The notes: generated by a model not told the origin, from the letters alone. A DNA stretch of 64,000 nt from an uncultured Duncaniella sp. (GCF_910578445.1 NZ_CAJTQC010000001.1:127919-191918); one strand, 5' to 3'. Shown: positions 25,846 through 35,493, numbered from the stretch's first letter. Numbers and translations are program-made.

Positions 25846-27258
25846 ATGAGAAAATTTATTCACGTTTTAGCTATCACCTGTGGGATTCTGACGGGCTCAG
25901 CCCAAACAGTCATCGCCCAAAACTCAAACCGGGAATTCTTGAGGAGCAGTCTGCCTGACCGATGGATATATTCCTCCGAGATGGAGCAGACTCTCCCAAG
26001 CGATGACAAATGGTGGAAAAATTTCAATGACCCGATGCTCGACTCTCTGATATCAGTCGGGATTGACAACAACTTCAATGTTCTGACTGCTATCCATCGG
26101 ATAGATATGGCCAAAGCACAGGTCAAAAGCGCGCAAGCCGGATTTTATCCCGCAATAGATTTAAGCGCAGGATACAATCAGGCACGCACAGCCGGCGCTA
26201 TCGGAGGGAATCATGTCCATTCGACTAATTCAAGTTATTTCAACCTCGGGGCAAACGTCAATTGGGAAATTGATGTCTTCGGAAAAGTCGCGGCCGGTGT
26301 CAAAAACAAAAAAGCTCTTTATCAGGCAAGTAAAGCCGACTATGTGGCAACCATGGTAAGCCTGTCGGCTGAAATAGCGACCTATTATTTCAACTTGCTC
26401 ACATTCCAGCGTCAACTCTATGTCACTAAAGAGCATCTCGCATCACAAAATCAGGTGGTGGAGATTGCAAAGGCCAGATTTGAAGCCGGCCTTGTCTCAA
26501 AACTTGATGTCGCACAGGCTCTGACGGTCTACTATTCCACCGAAGCCACACTTCCTCAACTCGAGACATCTATCAAACAAACAATCAACGCACTTGCTAT
26601 ACTCTTAGGCGTGTATCCCGAATCCCTTCTGCCAAAACTTGAAACAGAGAGGCCAATGCCTGACTACAGGCAGCTTGTCCCCAGCGGTATTCCGGCCAAT
26701 CTGCTACGACGCCGACCAGATGTCGTAGCTGCCGAATATGAACTTGCAGCCTATGCCGCCGAACTCGGAATCGCCAAAAAGGATTTTCTTCCAACTCTCT
26801 CGTTAAGCGGATCGGTAGGAGTCGCAGCCCACAATGCCGGTGACCTATTCAAAAGCAACAGTCTCGAATATAGCATCGCCCCTACCCTGTCATGGACGTT
26901 GTTTGACGGGTTTGCAAGAAAATATGCCGTCGCCGAAGCAAAGGAACAAATGAAAATCGGCATTGAGAACTACAATCAGACCGTAATGACAGCCATACAG
27001 GAGGTCGACAATGCAATGGTGGCCTACTCATCGTCACTCAAATCCATCGACAGCTACACAAAAGTAATCGAACAATGCGATGAATCGTTCCATCTCTCGG
27101 TAGATGCCTATAAAGAGGGGCTGACATCCTTCACAAATGTCGTTGACGCCCAAATCAACAGCTTCACATATGCCAACTCTCTGATTTCAGCCAAAGGCGA
27201 CGCTCTCGTCAATCTTGTCGATTTATACAAAGCTCTCGGCGGCTCACCGACAGAATGA
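25846..27258 (+). CDS. Outer-membrane efflux channel of the RND pump (TolC/NodT type)
   Basis: The 470-residue protein has a signal peptide (MRKFIHVLAITCGILTGSAQTVIA) and the paired outer-membrane-efflux repeats of the TolC family, with coiled-coil segments in each half (for example DMAKAQVKSAQAGFYPAIDLS and AEYELAAYAAELGIAKKDFLP) and the NodT/CusC-type LLRRRPDVVAAE motif. The start at 25846 is chosen over an open frame 28 codons upstream because it opens a clean signal peptide. The cysteine in the signal is preceded by Thr and is not a convincing lipobox. It is the first gene of the three-gene RND pump. Confidence 0.9.
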   Translation: MRKFIHVLAITCGILTGSAQTVIAQNSNREFLRSSLPDRWIYSSEMEQTLPSDDKWWKNFNDPMLDSLISVGIDNNFNVLTAIHRIDMAKAQVKSAQAGFYPAIDLSAGYNQARTAGAIGGNHVHSTNSSYFNLGANVNWEIDVFGKVAAGVKNKKALYQASKADYVATMVSLSAEIATYYFNLLTFQRQLYVTKEHLASQNQVVEIAKARFEAGLVSKLDVAQALTVYYSTEATLPQLETSIKQTINALAILLGVYPESLLPKLETERPMPDYRQLVPSGIPANLLRRRPDVVAAEYELAAYAAELGIAKKDFLPTLSLSGSVGVAAHNAGDLFKSNSLEYSIAPTLSWTLFDGFARKYAVAEAKEQMKIGIENYNQTVMTAIQEVDNAMVAYSSSLKSIDSYTKVIEQCDESFHLSVDAYKEGLTSFTNVVDAQINSFTYANSLISAKGDALVNLVDLYKALGGSPTE

Positions 27259-27301
27259 CTTTTTCCTCATCCTAACATCACGTAATAACCGAACTACTAT
27301 T

Positions 27302-28405
27302 ATGAATATCAATCTGACATTGGCAGCATTAGCCGCCGGAATACTTGTCACAGCTTGTGGCGGAAATAAAGAAGGAAAAGCTGAACAAACAGGGCTAACA
27401 GTCGATGTGGCTCTCCCTGAAATAGATTCGGTCACACTTAGTACGACCTATCCCGGAGAATTGAAAGCCTTCAGCCAAGTAGATGTCGTCGGTCGAGTAA
27501 ACGGCCAGCTACTTTCTCAAAATTATACTGACGGTGATTTTGTAAAAAAAGGAGACGTGCTTTTCCGCATAGAGGACGGCAAGTATCGCGATGCCGTACA
27601 GCAGGCAGACGCCGCACTGACAACCGCAATCAGTTCACGCGACTATGCACAGAGCCATTACGAAGCCGTCAAAAAAGCATCGTTAAGTGATGCAGTGTCA
27701 AAAATGGAAGTCAATCAGGCCGAAAGCAGTCTCCGTCAGGCTGAAGCAAGCATAAAAAATGCACAGGCAGCCCTCGAATCCGCACAAACCAATCTCAGTT
27801 ATTGCACGATTGTCGCCCCTATATCTGGAGTGGCATCTGCCGGGACAATGAATATCGGCAACTATATCAATGGCGAAGGAGCCCCTGTCAAAATGACGAC
27901 CATATATGACACCTCCACCCTTACCGCTCATTTCGCCGTCGGCAGCGAGCATGAAGCGGAAATAACCAATGCTGACGTTTCTTCATTAAAACATATCCCG
28001 CTGAGTTTCGCTGATTCCGTCGATCATAAATATTACGGAGATATGAGCTACGTTGCCCCGGCTCTCGAAACATCGACAGGAACACTCGACATGAGATGTA
28101 ACATCAAGAATACACATAACGAATTACGTCCCGGCATGTTCGTTAAAATCGACCTGCCATATAAAAATGTATCTGACGCAATACTTGTCAAAGACGCATC
28201 AATCAGCACCGACCAGTTAGGAAAGTATCTCTATGTTGTCAACGATTCAGACATGATAGTCTATACCCCTATTAAAGTCGGACCACTTTATCGAGATTCG
28301 CTGCGCGTCGTAACATCCGGCCTCAGTCCTAAATCAAGATATGTTACAAAAGCTCTACTGAAAGTCAGAAACGGCATGAAAGTCACCCCACACCTAATCA
28401 AATAG
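27302..28405 (+). CDS. RND periplasmic adaptor (membrane fusion protein)
   Basis: The adaptor links the inner-membrane pump to the outer channel. The 367-residue lipoprotein has a lipobox ending in AC (LVTAC, cysteine at residue 18) and the HlyD-type order: beta-barrel strands, lipoyl half-motif, a helical hairpin with long coiled coil (about 95-165, SSLRQAEASIKNAQAALESA), the other lipoyl half (LSYCTIVAPISGVASAG), and the C-terminal barrel. The start at 27302 is set by the lipobox. The gap to the channel stop is 43 bases. Confidence 0.92.
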   Translation: MNINLTLAALAAGILVTACGGNKEGKAEQTGLTVDVALPEIDSVTLSTTYPGELKAFSQVDVVGRVNGQLLSQNYTDGDFVKKGDVLFRIEDGKYRDAVQQADAALTTAISSRDYAQSHYEAVKKASLSDAVSKMEVNQAESSLRQAEASIKNAQAALESAQTNLSYCTIVAPISGVASAGTMNIGNYINGEGAPVKMTTIYDTSTLTAHFAVGSEHEAEITNADVSSLKHIPLSFADSVDHKYYGDMSYVAPALETSTGTLDMRCNIKNTHNELRPGMFVKIDLPYKNVSDAILVKDASISTDQLGKYLYVVNDSDMIVYTPIKVGPLYRDSLRVVTSGLSPKSRYVTKALLKVRNGMKVTPHLIK

Positions 28406-28483
28406 GTTTTAATGATTCATACACGGCAGTAGCACCTGAGGCAGATATTGCCGCCACTTTACAAACAATTAGAGCATAAAACC

Positions 28484-31400
28484 ATGTTTTCAAGATTTTT
28501 TATCGACCGTCCAATATTCGCCACTGTCTTAGCGATTATCATGGTGCTTGTAGGTCTGATGACTGTCAAAAGCCTGCCCATATCTCAATATCCGGATATC
28601 ACACCTCCGACCGTCATGGTGTCGGCCGTTTATCCGGGCGCTGATGCCGCGACAGTCGCCAAAGTAGTCGGAGCGCCGATTGAAGAACAGATCAACGGCG
28701 TAGAGGGTATGATGTACATGAGTTCAAATTCAAGCGACGGATCATACAGCCTCACAGTAACATTCGAGAATGGCACAGACCTTGACGAAGCTACCGTAAA
28801 GGTGCAGAACCGCATTTCTTTAGCCGAAGCCACTCTACCGACCTCGGTAAAAGAGCAAGGCGTATCGGTCATGTCGGAGTCATCCAACATCATATTGTTC
28901 ATCGCGCTCGAAGGAGATGACAGTGGCCGTTATGATGCCCTTTATCTTACAAATTACGCACAACTCAACATAATCGATGAGCTGGCACGAATCGATGGTG
29001 TCGGAGGAGCAGGAGCATTCGGCGCAGGCAAATACAGCATGCGCATCTGGCTCGACCCTGACAAAATGCGACATTACAACCTGACCCCTGCTGATGTCAG
29101 TGCGATAATCCAATCACAGAACCTTGAAGTATCAGCCGGCAGCGTCGGAACTCCGCCTGTCAACAACAATGTCGAATTCGAATTCACCCTGACTTCTCAG
29201 GGACAGCTCAAGACAGCCGAAGAATTCTCAAATATTATCATACGGACAGGTGAAAACGGAGGCTTACTCCGTTTGAAGGATATTGCAAAGGTCGAACTTG
29301 GCAGCCAAAGTTATTCCGGCATATCCCATGTGTCGGGAAAAGAAGCCGGGCTTATAGGCGTGCAGCAATTGCCCGGAGCTAACGCGCTTGATGTTGCAAA
29401 AAAGGTCAAAGCAAAAATGGAAGAACTATCGGAATATTTCCCCGCCGGAGTCCATTACAGCGTTATACTTGACACCACATCGTTTGTCACAGCATCAATT
29501 GACGAGGTTTTGGTCACATTCGTAGAGACGACCATCATTGTTATGCTCGTAATCCTGATATTCCTACAAAGCTGGCGTGCTGTCATCATCCCCATGATTG
29601 CAATCCCCGTGTCGCTGATTGCAACATTCGCTGTCATGAAACTGCTCGGATTCTCGCTTAACACACTTACGCTTTTTGGCCTCGTACTCGCCATAGCCAT
29701 CGTGGTCGACGATGCGATTGTCGTGGTCGAAGACTGCGCACGACTTGTACAGGAGGGGAAGCTGACTCCACGCCAGAGCGCTGAAAAAGCTATGGTCGAA
29801 TTGCAAGGGCCGGTGATAGGCGAAGTGCTTGTGCTTCTGTCCGTATTTATCCCTACCGCATTCATCAGCGGAATTACCGGTGAATTATACAAACAATTCG
29901 CATTGACAATCGCCACTTCCGTAGCCTTTTCAGGATTCAATGCTCTCACGTTCACCCCTGCAATGTGTGCGCTATTTCTTAGAAAAAAAGAAAATCCTAA
30001 TCCACACTTTTTTCTATACAAATGGTTTAACAAGGGTTATGGCGTTGTAATAAAGGGATATACCGGTCAGATTGGGAAACTGCTGCGACATCCGGTCATG
30101 GCTATCAGCATATACTTTGCCATCTGTGCAATCGCATTCTGGGGCTTTATCAAACTGCCCTCAAGCTATATCCCGCAGGAAGATATGGGATATTTCATGA
30201 CTTCCATACAACTGCCGACAGGCGCATCTCTTGACCGTACAGATAAAATTGTGACAGAACTGTCTGATAAAATCAAAAATATCGAAGAGGTAAAAGATGT
30301 GATTTCTATCTCAGGCCAGTCCATGATGGGCGGAGGCTCAGGCGGCAATATGGGCTCTCTGTTCGTCGTGCTAAAGCCGTGGAATGAACGCCGTGGAAAA
30401 TCACACGACGTTGATGCCGTCATTGCAAAGGTGAATGAGATAGCCTCGACCTATCAGGAGCCAATCGTATTTTCGGTCAATCCACCCGCGATTCCGGGTC
30501 TCGGCATGACATCCGGAATGGAAATGCAAATTCTCGACATCAATAATCTCGGGGCACAAGCCATCCAGCAGACAATCCAGTCAATGAAGGACATGGCAGC
30601 TAAAGATGAGCGTCTGGCACAGCTCACCACTCAGTTTCAGGCAGGAGTGCCGCAATATAGAATCAATGTCGACCGCGACAAAGCCAAACTTATGGGACTG
30701 ACCATCGAAAATATCTATGGCACACTCGCCGAATTCATGGGAGGCAGCTATGTGAATGATTTCGTTGAATTCGGACGCACATATCAGGTCAACATGAGCG
30801 GTGACAGTGATACAAGAAGTACGGTTGAAAAAATCCCTAATTTGACCGTCAGGAATTCCGAAGGGCAGATGGTCCCATTCTCGTCTTTTGCTTCGATAGA
30901 GCCGACCATCGGACAGTCTACCGTAAGCCGGTATAACATGTATACTTCAGCATCCGTCACAGGCACACCCGCTTCACATGTTTCAAGCGAGGATGCAATC
31001 ATGGCAATGGAAGAAATTCTTAAGAATGCTGTAGGTGACCGCTTTGCATACGCATGGACAGGCGAAGCCTTTCAGGAGACACAATCAGGAACGACAATTT
31101 CATTCGTACTGCTCTTTGCAATCGTAATTACAATTCTCGTTCTTGCCGCACAGTATGAAAGCTGGACCGATCCTCTTGCCGTCGTGATTTCAATGCCGAC
31201 AGCAATACTTGGAACCGTGATCGGATGTCTGTTTCTATCACAGTCGATTTCAATTTACACACAAATCGGCATCATCCTGCTGCTCGGACTTTCTGCCAAA
31301 AATGCGATTCTGATTGTGGAGTATGCAAGAGATTTCCACAAAGGAGGACAAGACATCCGACAAGCGGCACTGGATGCAGGCCGGATACGTTTCCGTCCAA

Positions 31401-31678
31401 TCATGATGACAGCATTCGCATTTGTATTCGGTGTTCTCCCGATGCTGTTTGCGACAGGTGCAGGAGCGCAATCACGAATAGCTCTTGGAACGGCTGTTGT
31501 TTTCGGTATGGCAATCAACGCCATTGTCGGCACTCTTTTTGTCCCCGGGTTCTGGGAGCTGCTTGAAAATTTCAGGGAGAAATATCTGTCAAAAATCTTT
31601 GCAGGCTCTACACAAAACTCCACCACTGAAACGACAGCACCCGTAACCGGTGACAAAAAAGATGAAACACACATATAA
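28484..31678 (+). CDS. RND multidrug efflux transporter (AcrB/HAE1 family)
   Basis: The 1064-residue inner-membrane pump is of the proton-driven HAE1 class. It starts MFSRFFIDRPIFA, typical of the family, shows two periplasmic loops, 12 membrane helices, and the proton-relay Asp pair in the middle helix IAIVVDDAIVVVEDC. PISQYPDITPP and TPMCAL-like TPAMCALFLRK segments are also present. The substrates cannot be told; HAE1 pumps of Bacteroidales export drugs and bile-type compounds. It is the last gene of the operon, closed by a hairpin terminator. Confidence 0.95.
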   Translation: MFSRFFIDRPIFATVLAIIMVLVGLMTVKSLPISQYPDITPPTVMVSAVYPGADAATVAKVVGAPIEEQINGVEGMMYMSSNSSDGSYSLTVTFENGTDLDEATVKVQNRISLAEATLPTSVKEQGVSVMSESSNIILFIALEGDDSGRYDALYLTNYAQLNIIDELARIDGVGGAGAFGAGKYSMRIWLDPDKMRHYNLTPADVSAIIQSQNLEVSAGSVGTPPVNNNVEFEFTLTSQGQLKTAEEFSNIIIRTGENGGLLRLKDIAKVELGSQSYSGISHVSGKEAGLIGVQQLPGANALDVAKKVKAKMEELSEYFPAGVHYSVILDTTSFVTASIDEVLVTFVETTIIVMLVILIFLQSWRAVIIPMIAIPVSLIATFAVMKLLGFSLNTLTLFGLVLAIAIVVDDAIVVVEDCARLVQEGKLTPRQSAEKAMVELQGPVIGEVLVLLSVFIPTAFISGITGELYKQFALTIATSVAFSGFNALTFTPAMCALFLRKKENPNPHFFLYKWFNKGYGVVIKGYTGQIGKLLRHPVMAISIYFAICAIAFWGFIKLPSSYIPQEDMGYFMTSIQLPTGASLDRTDKIVTELSDKIKNIEEVKDVISISGQSMMGGGSGGNMGSLFVVLKPWNERRGKSHDVDAVIAKVNEIASTYQEPIVFSVNPPAIPGLGMTSGMEMQILDINNLGAQAIQQTIQSMKDMAAKDERLAQLTTQFQAGVPQYRINVDRDKAKLMGLTIENIYGTLAEFMGGSYVNDFVEFGRTYQVNMSGDSDTRSTVEKIPNLTVRNSEGQMVPFSSFASIEPTIGQSTVSRYNMYTSASVTGTPASHVSSEDAIMAMEEILKNAVGDRFAYAWTGEAFQETQSGTTISFVLLFAIVITILVLAAQYESWTDPLAVVISMPTAILGTVIGCLFLSQSISIYTQIGIILLLGLSAKNAILIVEYARDFHKGGQDIRQAALDAGRIRFRPIMMTAFAFVFGVLPMLFATGAGAQSRIALGTAVVFGMAINAIVGTLFVPGFWELLENFREKYLSKIFAGSTQNSTTETTAPVTGDKKDETHI

Positions 31679-31711
31679 TCGAGCCGTCCACAAAGCCTAA
31701 TAACGAGTTGA

Positions 31712-31749
31712 ATCTCCCGTCGAAAGCTAAAATGCAGCCGACGGGAGAT
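31712..31749 (+). terminator. Hairpin terminator after the RND operon
   Basis: ATCTCCCGTCG (31712-31722) pairs with CGACGGGAGAT (31739-31749), an 11-base GC-rich stem, followed by ATTTGTTATTTATTTT. This is a good Rho-independent signal. Confidence 0.75.
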
Positions 31750-31777
31750 ATTTGTTATTTATTTTAGGATTTTTTTG

Positions 31778-31785
31778 TACCTTTG
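31778..31785 (+). promoter_or_regulatory. -7 box of the TetR-fabG unit
   Basis: TACCTTTG fits TAnnTTTG. A TTTG lies 23 bases upstream (31751-31754), slightly beyond the usual spacing. The start near 31792 rules out the ATG at 31775, so the TetR protein must start at 31805 or 31811. Confidence 0.55.
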
Positions 31786-31810
31786 TCGTTCAAATGACTA
31801 TAATATGACA

Positions 31811-32407
31811 ATGGCGTCAAAGACACGCGAAAGACTCTTGGATGTTGCGCGTCAACTCTTTGCCAGCAATGGTGTCGAGAAGACCACAATGAACGACATT
31901 GCCACCGCTTCTGACAAGGGGCGGCGCACCATCTACACATATTTCAAAAACAAGAAGGAGATCTACGATGCTGTCATTGAACGCGAAAGCGAAGCTATTG
32001 TCATGAAACTTAAGGCCGTAGTCATGTCTGACCTCGAACCGGCTGAAAAATTCGAACGTTTTCTTGAAGCTCGGTTCGACATTGTCGAGGAAACCATCAA
32101 AGCCTCCGCTACAAGCCAGATACTCTCCTACATCACCCTTGACTATAAACGGCTTGAACGCATCAGGACTCTTGCTGTCGCAAAAGAACAGCTTTTGATT
32201 TCAAGAATGATTAACGAGGGAATCGCCAAAGGAGTTTTCGACCCGGTGCAGGCCCACTTGCTCCCGGAGGTCTATCAGATGATATTCCAAGGTGTGGACT
32301 ATTGCCATTTGAGCGGCAATTTCTCACAATTCAATTTTACGGTGTCCGACATCCGTGAGTCGACCATCAAATTTCTTATCAATACGATAATCAAAAAGAA
32401 CCATTAA
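31811..32407 (+). CDS. TetR-family transcriptional regulator
   Basis: The 198-residue protein (MASKTRERLLDVARQLF) has an N-terminal TetR helix-turn-helix (about 8-55, TTMNDIATASDKGRRTIYTYFKNKKE) and a ligand-binding helical domain. It lies between the RND pump and fabG and has its own promoter box. Its target may be fabG downstream by 32 bases, or the pump, which is on the same strand just upstream. FabG-linked TetR proteins in Bacteroidales are thought to sense fatty-acyl signals, but that is inference. An ATG two codons upstream (31805) is the alternative start. Confidence 0.85.
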   Translation: MASKTRERLLDVARQLFASNGVEKTTMNDIATASDKGRRTIYTYFKNKKEIYDAVIERESEAIVMKLKAVVMSDLEPAEKFERFLEARFDIVEETIKASATSQILSYITLDYKRLERIRTLAVAKEQLLISRMINEGIAKGVFDPVQAHLLPEVYQMIFQGVDYCHLSGNFSQFNFTVSDIRESTIKFLINTIIKKNH

Positions 32408-32439
32408 TATAGTTAACTAAAATAACGACTATCAGACAA

Positions 32440-33186
32440 ATGAAATTACTTGAAGGAAAAGTAGCGCTCATCACCGGAGCCGCCCGCGGAATCGGAAAGA
32501 GCATCGCTGTCAAGTTTGCACAGGAAGGTGCAGACATCGCATTTACAGACCTCAATCGTGATGAAAACATGGAAGCTACCGAGAAGGAACTCGAAGCCCT
32601 CGGTGTAAAAGCAAAAGGATATGCCTCAAACGCAGCCGACTTCACTCAGACAGAAGAAGTCGTAGGAAAAATCAAAGAGGATTTCGGCCACATTGATATT
32701 CTCGTAAACAACGCAGGCATCACCAAAGACGGCCTTATGATGCGTATGTCAGAAGCTCAATGGGATGCAGTCATTGCCGTGAACCTTAAGAGCGCATTCA
32801 ATTTCATCCATGCGGTTCTCCCCATCATGATGCGTCAGCGTCAGGGCTCGATCATCAACATGGCATCTGTCGTAGGTGTGCATGGCAACGCAGGCCAGTC
32901 AAACTATGCGGCTTCAAAGGCAGGTCTTATCGCCCTTGCAAAGAGTATCGCACAGGAAGTCGGCTCACGTGGCATCCGCGCCAACGCAATCGCCCCCGGC
33001 TTCATCGAAACTGCCATGACTGCCGCACTTCCCGAAGATGTACGTAAGGAATGGGCGCTCAAGATACCCCTGCGCCGTGCCGGTCAAGTGGAAGATATCG
33101 CTAATGTCGCAACCTTCCTTGCATCCGACATGTCAAGCTACATCTCCGGCCAGGTTATTCAGGTCGACGGTGGCATGAACATGTAA
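32440..33186 (+). CDS. fabG: 3-oxoacyl-ACP reductase
   Basis: FabG is an NADPH-dependent short-chain dehydrogenase of the fatty-acid elongation cycle. The 248-residue protein carries TGAARGIG (12-19), LVNNAGIT (about 86), the catalytic Ser/Tyr/Lys in NMASVVG and YAASKAG, and the PGFIETAMT loop, and ends DGGMNM. It lies 32 bases after the TetR gene, so the two are probably co-transcribed. Confidence 0.95.
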   Translation: MKLLEGKVALITGAARGIGKSIAVKFAQEGADIAFTDLNRDENMEATEKELEALGVKAKGYASNAADFTQTEEVVGKIKEDFGHIDILVNNAGITKDGLMMRMSEAQWDAVIAVNLKSAFNFIHAVLPIMMRQRQGSIINMASVVGVHGNAGQSNYAASKAGLIALAKSIAQEVGSRGIRANAIAPGFIETAMTAALPEDVRKEWALKIPLRRAGQVEDIANVATFLASDMSSYISGQVIQVDGGMNM

Positions 33187-33205
33187 TAGTCCGACAACGT
33201 TTCAC

Positions 33206-33256
33206 TGACATAAGGGATGGCAGATTGCCTGAATGCAATCCGATTCTCTTATGTCA
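33206..33256 (+). other. Two-tier stem structure between fabG and DUF4290
   Basis: TGACATAAG (33206-33214) pairs with CTTATGTCA (33248-33256), and inside it GATTGC (33223-33228) pairs with GCAATC (33235-33240). The whole 51-base element folds as a long hairpin with an internal bulge. It may end fabG transcripts or control DUF4290. No T-run follows directly. Confidence 0.45.
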
Positions 33257-33282
33257 TTAACATTATCAACAGTAGACCCTCT

Positions 33283-33870
33283 ATGCTGACATACAATACC
33301 CAACTCAAAAGGCTCGTGCTTCCGGAATACGGTCGCAACATCCACCAGATGGTAGACCACTGCCTGACCATCGAGGACAGAGACGAACGTACACGCTGCG
33401 CACATTCCATCATCGCCAGCATGGCCAAACTCTTCCCGAAAATACGCGAAGAAGAGGATTACCAGCGAAAACTTTGGGATCACCTTGCAATCATGAGCAA
33501 TTTCAAACTTGATATCGACTATCCGGTAGAACCGCTTATGGCCGAGAAATTCAATTCCGCACCAGCCAAAGTGCCCTATACGACCGGACATATCAGGTAT
33601 CGCCACTATGGTAAGGACATCGAGCTTATGATTAATCGGGCTGTCGGCATGGAAGAAGGCCCTGAGCGCGATGAATTTGTCATACTCATTGCCAACCATA
33701 TGAAAAAACTGTTGCTCAGCGTAAACGCCGACGGGGTGGATGACTATAAAATCTTTAAGGACTTGGCCGATTATTCCCACGGGATGCTGCGTCTTGACCC
33801 ACAGACCACCAAGCTGCATGAATTCAAGATTGTCGCTCCTCCAAGCAACAAAAAGAAAAAGAAAAGATAA
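33283..33870 (+). CDS. DUF4290 family protein
   Basis: The 195-residue protein (MLTYNTQLKRLVLPEYGRNI) belongs to the Bacteroidetes family DUF4290, helical in nature, with segments CLTIEDRDERTRCAHSI and IANHMKKLLLS, and a Lys-rich tail KKKKKR. In many Bacteroidales it is near rimM, as here (rimM starts 14 bases after the stop), though murA, which often stands between them, is missing. The function is unknown; the basic tail and neighbour suggest RNA or ribosome binding. The start at 33283 is taken since the upstream frame overlaps the hairpin. Confidence 0.85.
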   Translation: MLTYNTQLKRLVLPEYGRNIHQMVDHCLTIEDRDERTRCAHSIIASMAKLFPKIREEEDYQRKLWDHLAIMSNFKLDIDYPVEPLMAEKFNSAPAKVPYTTGHIRYRHYGKDIELMINRAVGMEEGPERDEFVILIANHMKKLLLSVNADGVDDYKIFKDLADYSHGMLRLDPQTTKLHEFKIVAPPSNKKKKKR

Positions 33871-33884
33871 TATTATTATATAAG

Positions 33885-34430
33885 GTGATAAGACTCTCGG
33901 AAATAGCAGAAGCCGGACATTTCAACAAAGCCCATGGGATTAAAGGTGAAATGTCAGCCACACTTGATTTCGACCTTGACTTGGACAACGTCAGATGTAT
34001 CATTGTTTCGGTCGAAGGCATCTTCGTGCCGTTTTTCATACGTTCATGGCGTCCGAAGACCGCTGATACATGCCTGCTTACTCTCGAAGGAATCGAAACA
34101 GACGTGAAGGCTCAGGAATTCAACAACCGGACATTCTACATCCTTCGCTCAGACATTCCTGAAGACGACAGCGATGATGAGTTTGATGACGAAGATGGAT
34201 TTTATGCGTCTGACCTTATTGGATACCGGATTCATGATTGCCATCTTGGTGATATCGGCATGATTTCAAGCATAAACGATGCGACTGAAAATGTCCTGTT
34301 CGTGATTTCGACCGATAAAGGAGATGAAATTTTTGTTCCGGTCGCTGATGAATACATCGAGGATATCGACCATGACACCCAGACCATAACTACAAATCTA
34401 CCCGACGGGCTCGTGGATCTCAACGATTAA
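33885..34430 (+). CDS. rimM: Ribosome maturation factor RimM
   Basis: RimM helps assemble the 30S head by binding ribosomal protein S19. The 181-residue protein has the N-terminal barrel (about 5-90, IAEAGHFNKAHGIKGEM with the family's GIKGE) and a C-terminal PRC-type barrel (about 105-170, DLIGYRI...GDIGMISSINDATENVLFVI). The linker is unusually acidic (EDDSDDEFDDEDG, about 92-104). The start is a GTG at 33885, and the gene begins 14 bases after the DUF4290 stop. Confidence 0.9.
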   Translation: MIRLSEIAEAGHFNKAHGIKGEMSATLDFDLDLDNVRCIIVSVEGIFVPFFIRSWRPKTADTCLLTLEGIETDVKAQEFNNRTFYILRSDIPEDDSDDEFDDEDGFYASDLIGYRIHDCHLGDIGMISSINDATENVLFVISTDKGDEIFVPVADEYIEDIDHDTQTITTNLPDGLVDLND

Positions 34431-34466
34431 GGACACAACCGGCTCAATTAAATTTATTATTCTGTC

Positions 34467-34772
34467 ATGAAAGAATTTGATGAAAAAGAGGCCATAAAGG
34501 CCATGCGCACAGCCATCAGTGAAGAAAAAAACCGGCTCTATGATGACGACGAGCTTCTCAATATCATTGATATCATCTGGGACTGGTATGACGACCAAGG
34601 TCTTCTTGATATCGATGCTGAAGCCGATAACGATGATGTCAACACGGACGCTCTCATCAAACATGTCGGCAAAATGATTTCAAAGGATACAGATTCACCT
34701 GTGAAACGTGAAGATGTCGAGCCATTGGTTATGGCAGAGCTTCGTTACGAACAATCGCTTGACGAAATGTAG
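34467..34772 (+). CDS. Small acidic protein of unknown function
   Basis: The 101-residue protein is strongly acidic, with runs such as DDDELLN and DIDAEADNDDV, and appears mostly helical. I do not recognise its family; similar small acidic proteins accompany rimM in some Bacteroidales. It starts 36 bases after the rimM stop and may share its transcript. No catalytic or metal motif is visible. Confidence 0.6.
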   Translation: MKEFDEKEAIKAMRTAISEEKNRLYDDDELLNIIDIIWDWYDDQGLLDIDAEADNDDVNTDALIKHVGKMISKDTDSPVKREDVEPLVMAELRYEQSLDEM

Positions 34773-34847
34773 TCAATGTGATCTACGCAATTCACAGCCC
34801 CACACCCACCTATCTCTTCAACAATTATTTTCCAGCAGACAAAACAT

Positions 34848-35492
34848 ATGAAAAAAATTCTATTGGCCTCGCTTTTTACAGCCTTCGTATTCGGTGTGTC
34901 TGCCGTCATTAATGCAAAAGATCTAAGCAAAGATCCCTATAGAGGATATGACGAGACCGTCTATATGGACATGGAGCTGGAGGACAATCTAAAGACACCG
35001 ACAGTCAGCAAGAACGAACACTATGCGGTCAAATCATATATGACACGTCTGGGAAAAGATCTTGCGAAAAAGAATTATATCGTAGATTTGATGAGAGACG
35101 ATGAAGTAGTCCTCGTCACAATCCCGTCTGACGACATTTTTCTCCCAAACGACACCCTCCTTTCTCCGGTTGCACCCACAAAACTCGCACCAATAATCTC
35201 ACTCCTCTCAGATCCGTATATGTTTAAAGTGGTCTATTCGGTCCACACTGACAATACCGGCTCTCCGACATATAATATGCGTCTTTCACACCAACGCAAC
35301 AATTCCATCTATGATTGGTTGCTTGAAAAAATCAGTGAAGACCAGATTGTCATTCCTTACGAATATGGCGATACGGATCCACTCGGGCCAAATGATTCAC
35401 GCGAAGGCCGCAAAGAGAACCGAAGAGTGGAAATCTTCCTTATCCCCGGTCCAAAGCTGATAAGTTCAGCGCAAAAAGGGATGTTGAAATGA
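34848..35492 (+). CDS. OmpA-like periplasmic protein
   Basis: The 214-residue protein has a signal peptide (MKKILLASLFTAFVFGVSAVINA) and a C-terminal OmpA-like domain (about 80-205) with the hallmark segments HTDNTGSPTYN, LSHQRNNSIYDWL and REGRKENRRVEIFL. These domains bind peptidoglycan non-covalently. There is no outer-membrane barrel, so it is a soluble or lipid-less periplasmic anchor. The middle of the OmpA domain has few deviations, mainly MRLSHQ for the usual LSxxRA. The promoter of proS overlaps its stop codon. Confidence 0.85.
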   Translation: MKKILLASLFTAFVFGVSAVINAKDLSKDPYRGYDETVYMDMELEDNLKTPTVSKNEHYAVKSYMTRLGKDLAKKNYIVDLMRDDEVVLVTIPSDDIFLPNDTLLSPVAPTKLAPIISLLSDPYMFKVVYSVHTDNTGSPTYNMRLSHQRNNSIYDWLLEKISEDQIVIPYEYGDTDPLGPNDSREGRKENRRVEIFLIPGPKLISSAQKGMLK

Positions 35493-35493
35493 T

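Noticed and set aside
25846..25917. Lipoprotein signal on the efflux channel
   Set aside because: The cysteine in AITC is preceded by threonine and lies mid-way in the hydrophobic stretch; an AxA-type cleavage at VIA fits better.
33202..33819. A 205-codon frame antisense to DUF4290
   Set aside because: It is a His- and Val-rich shadow of a recognised gene.
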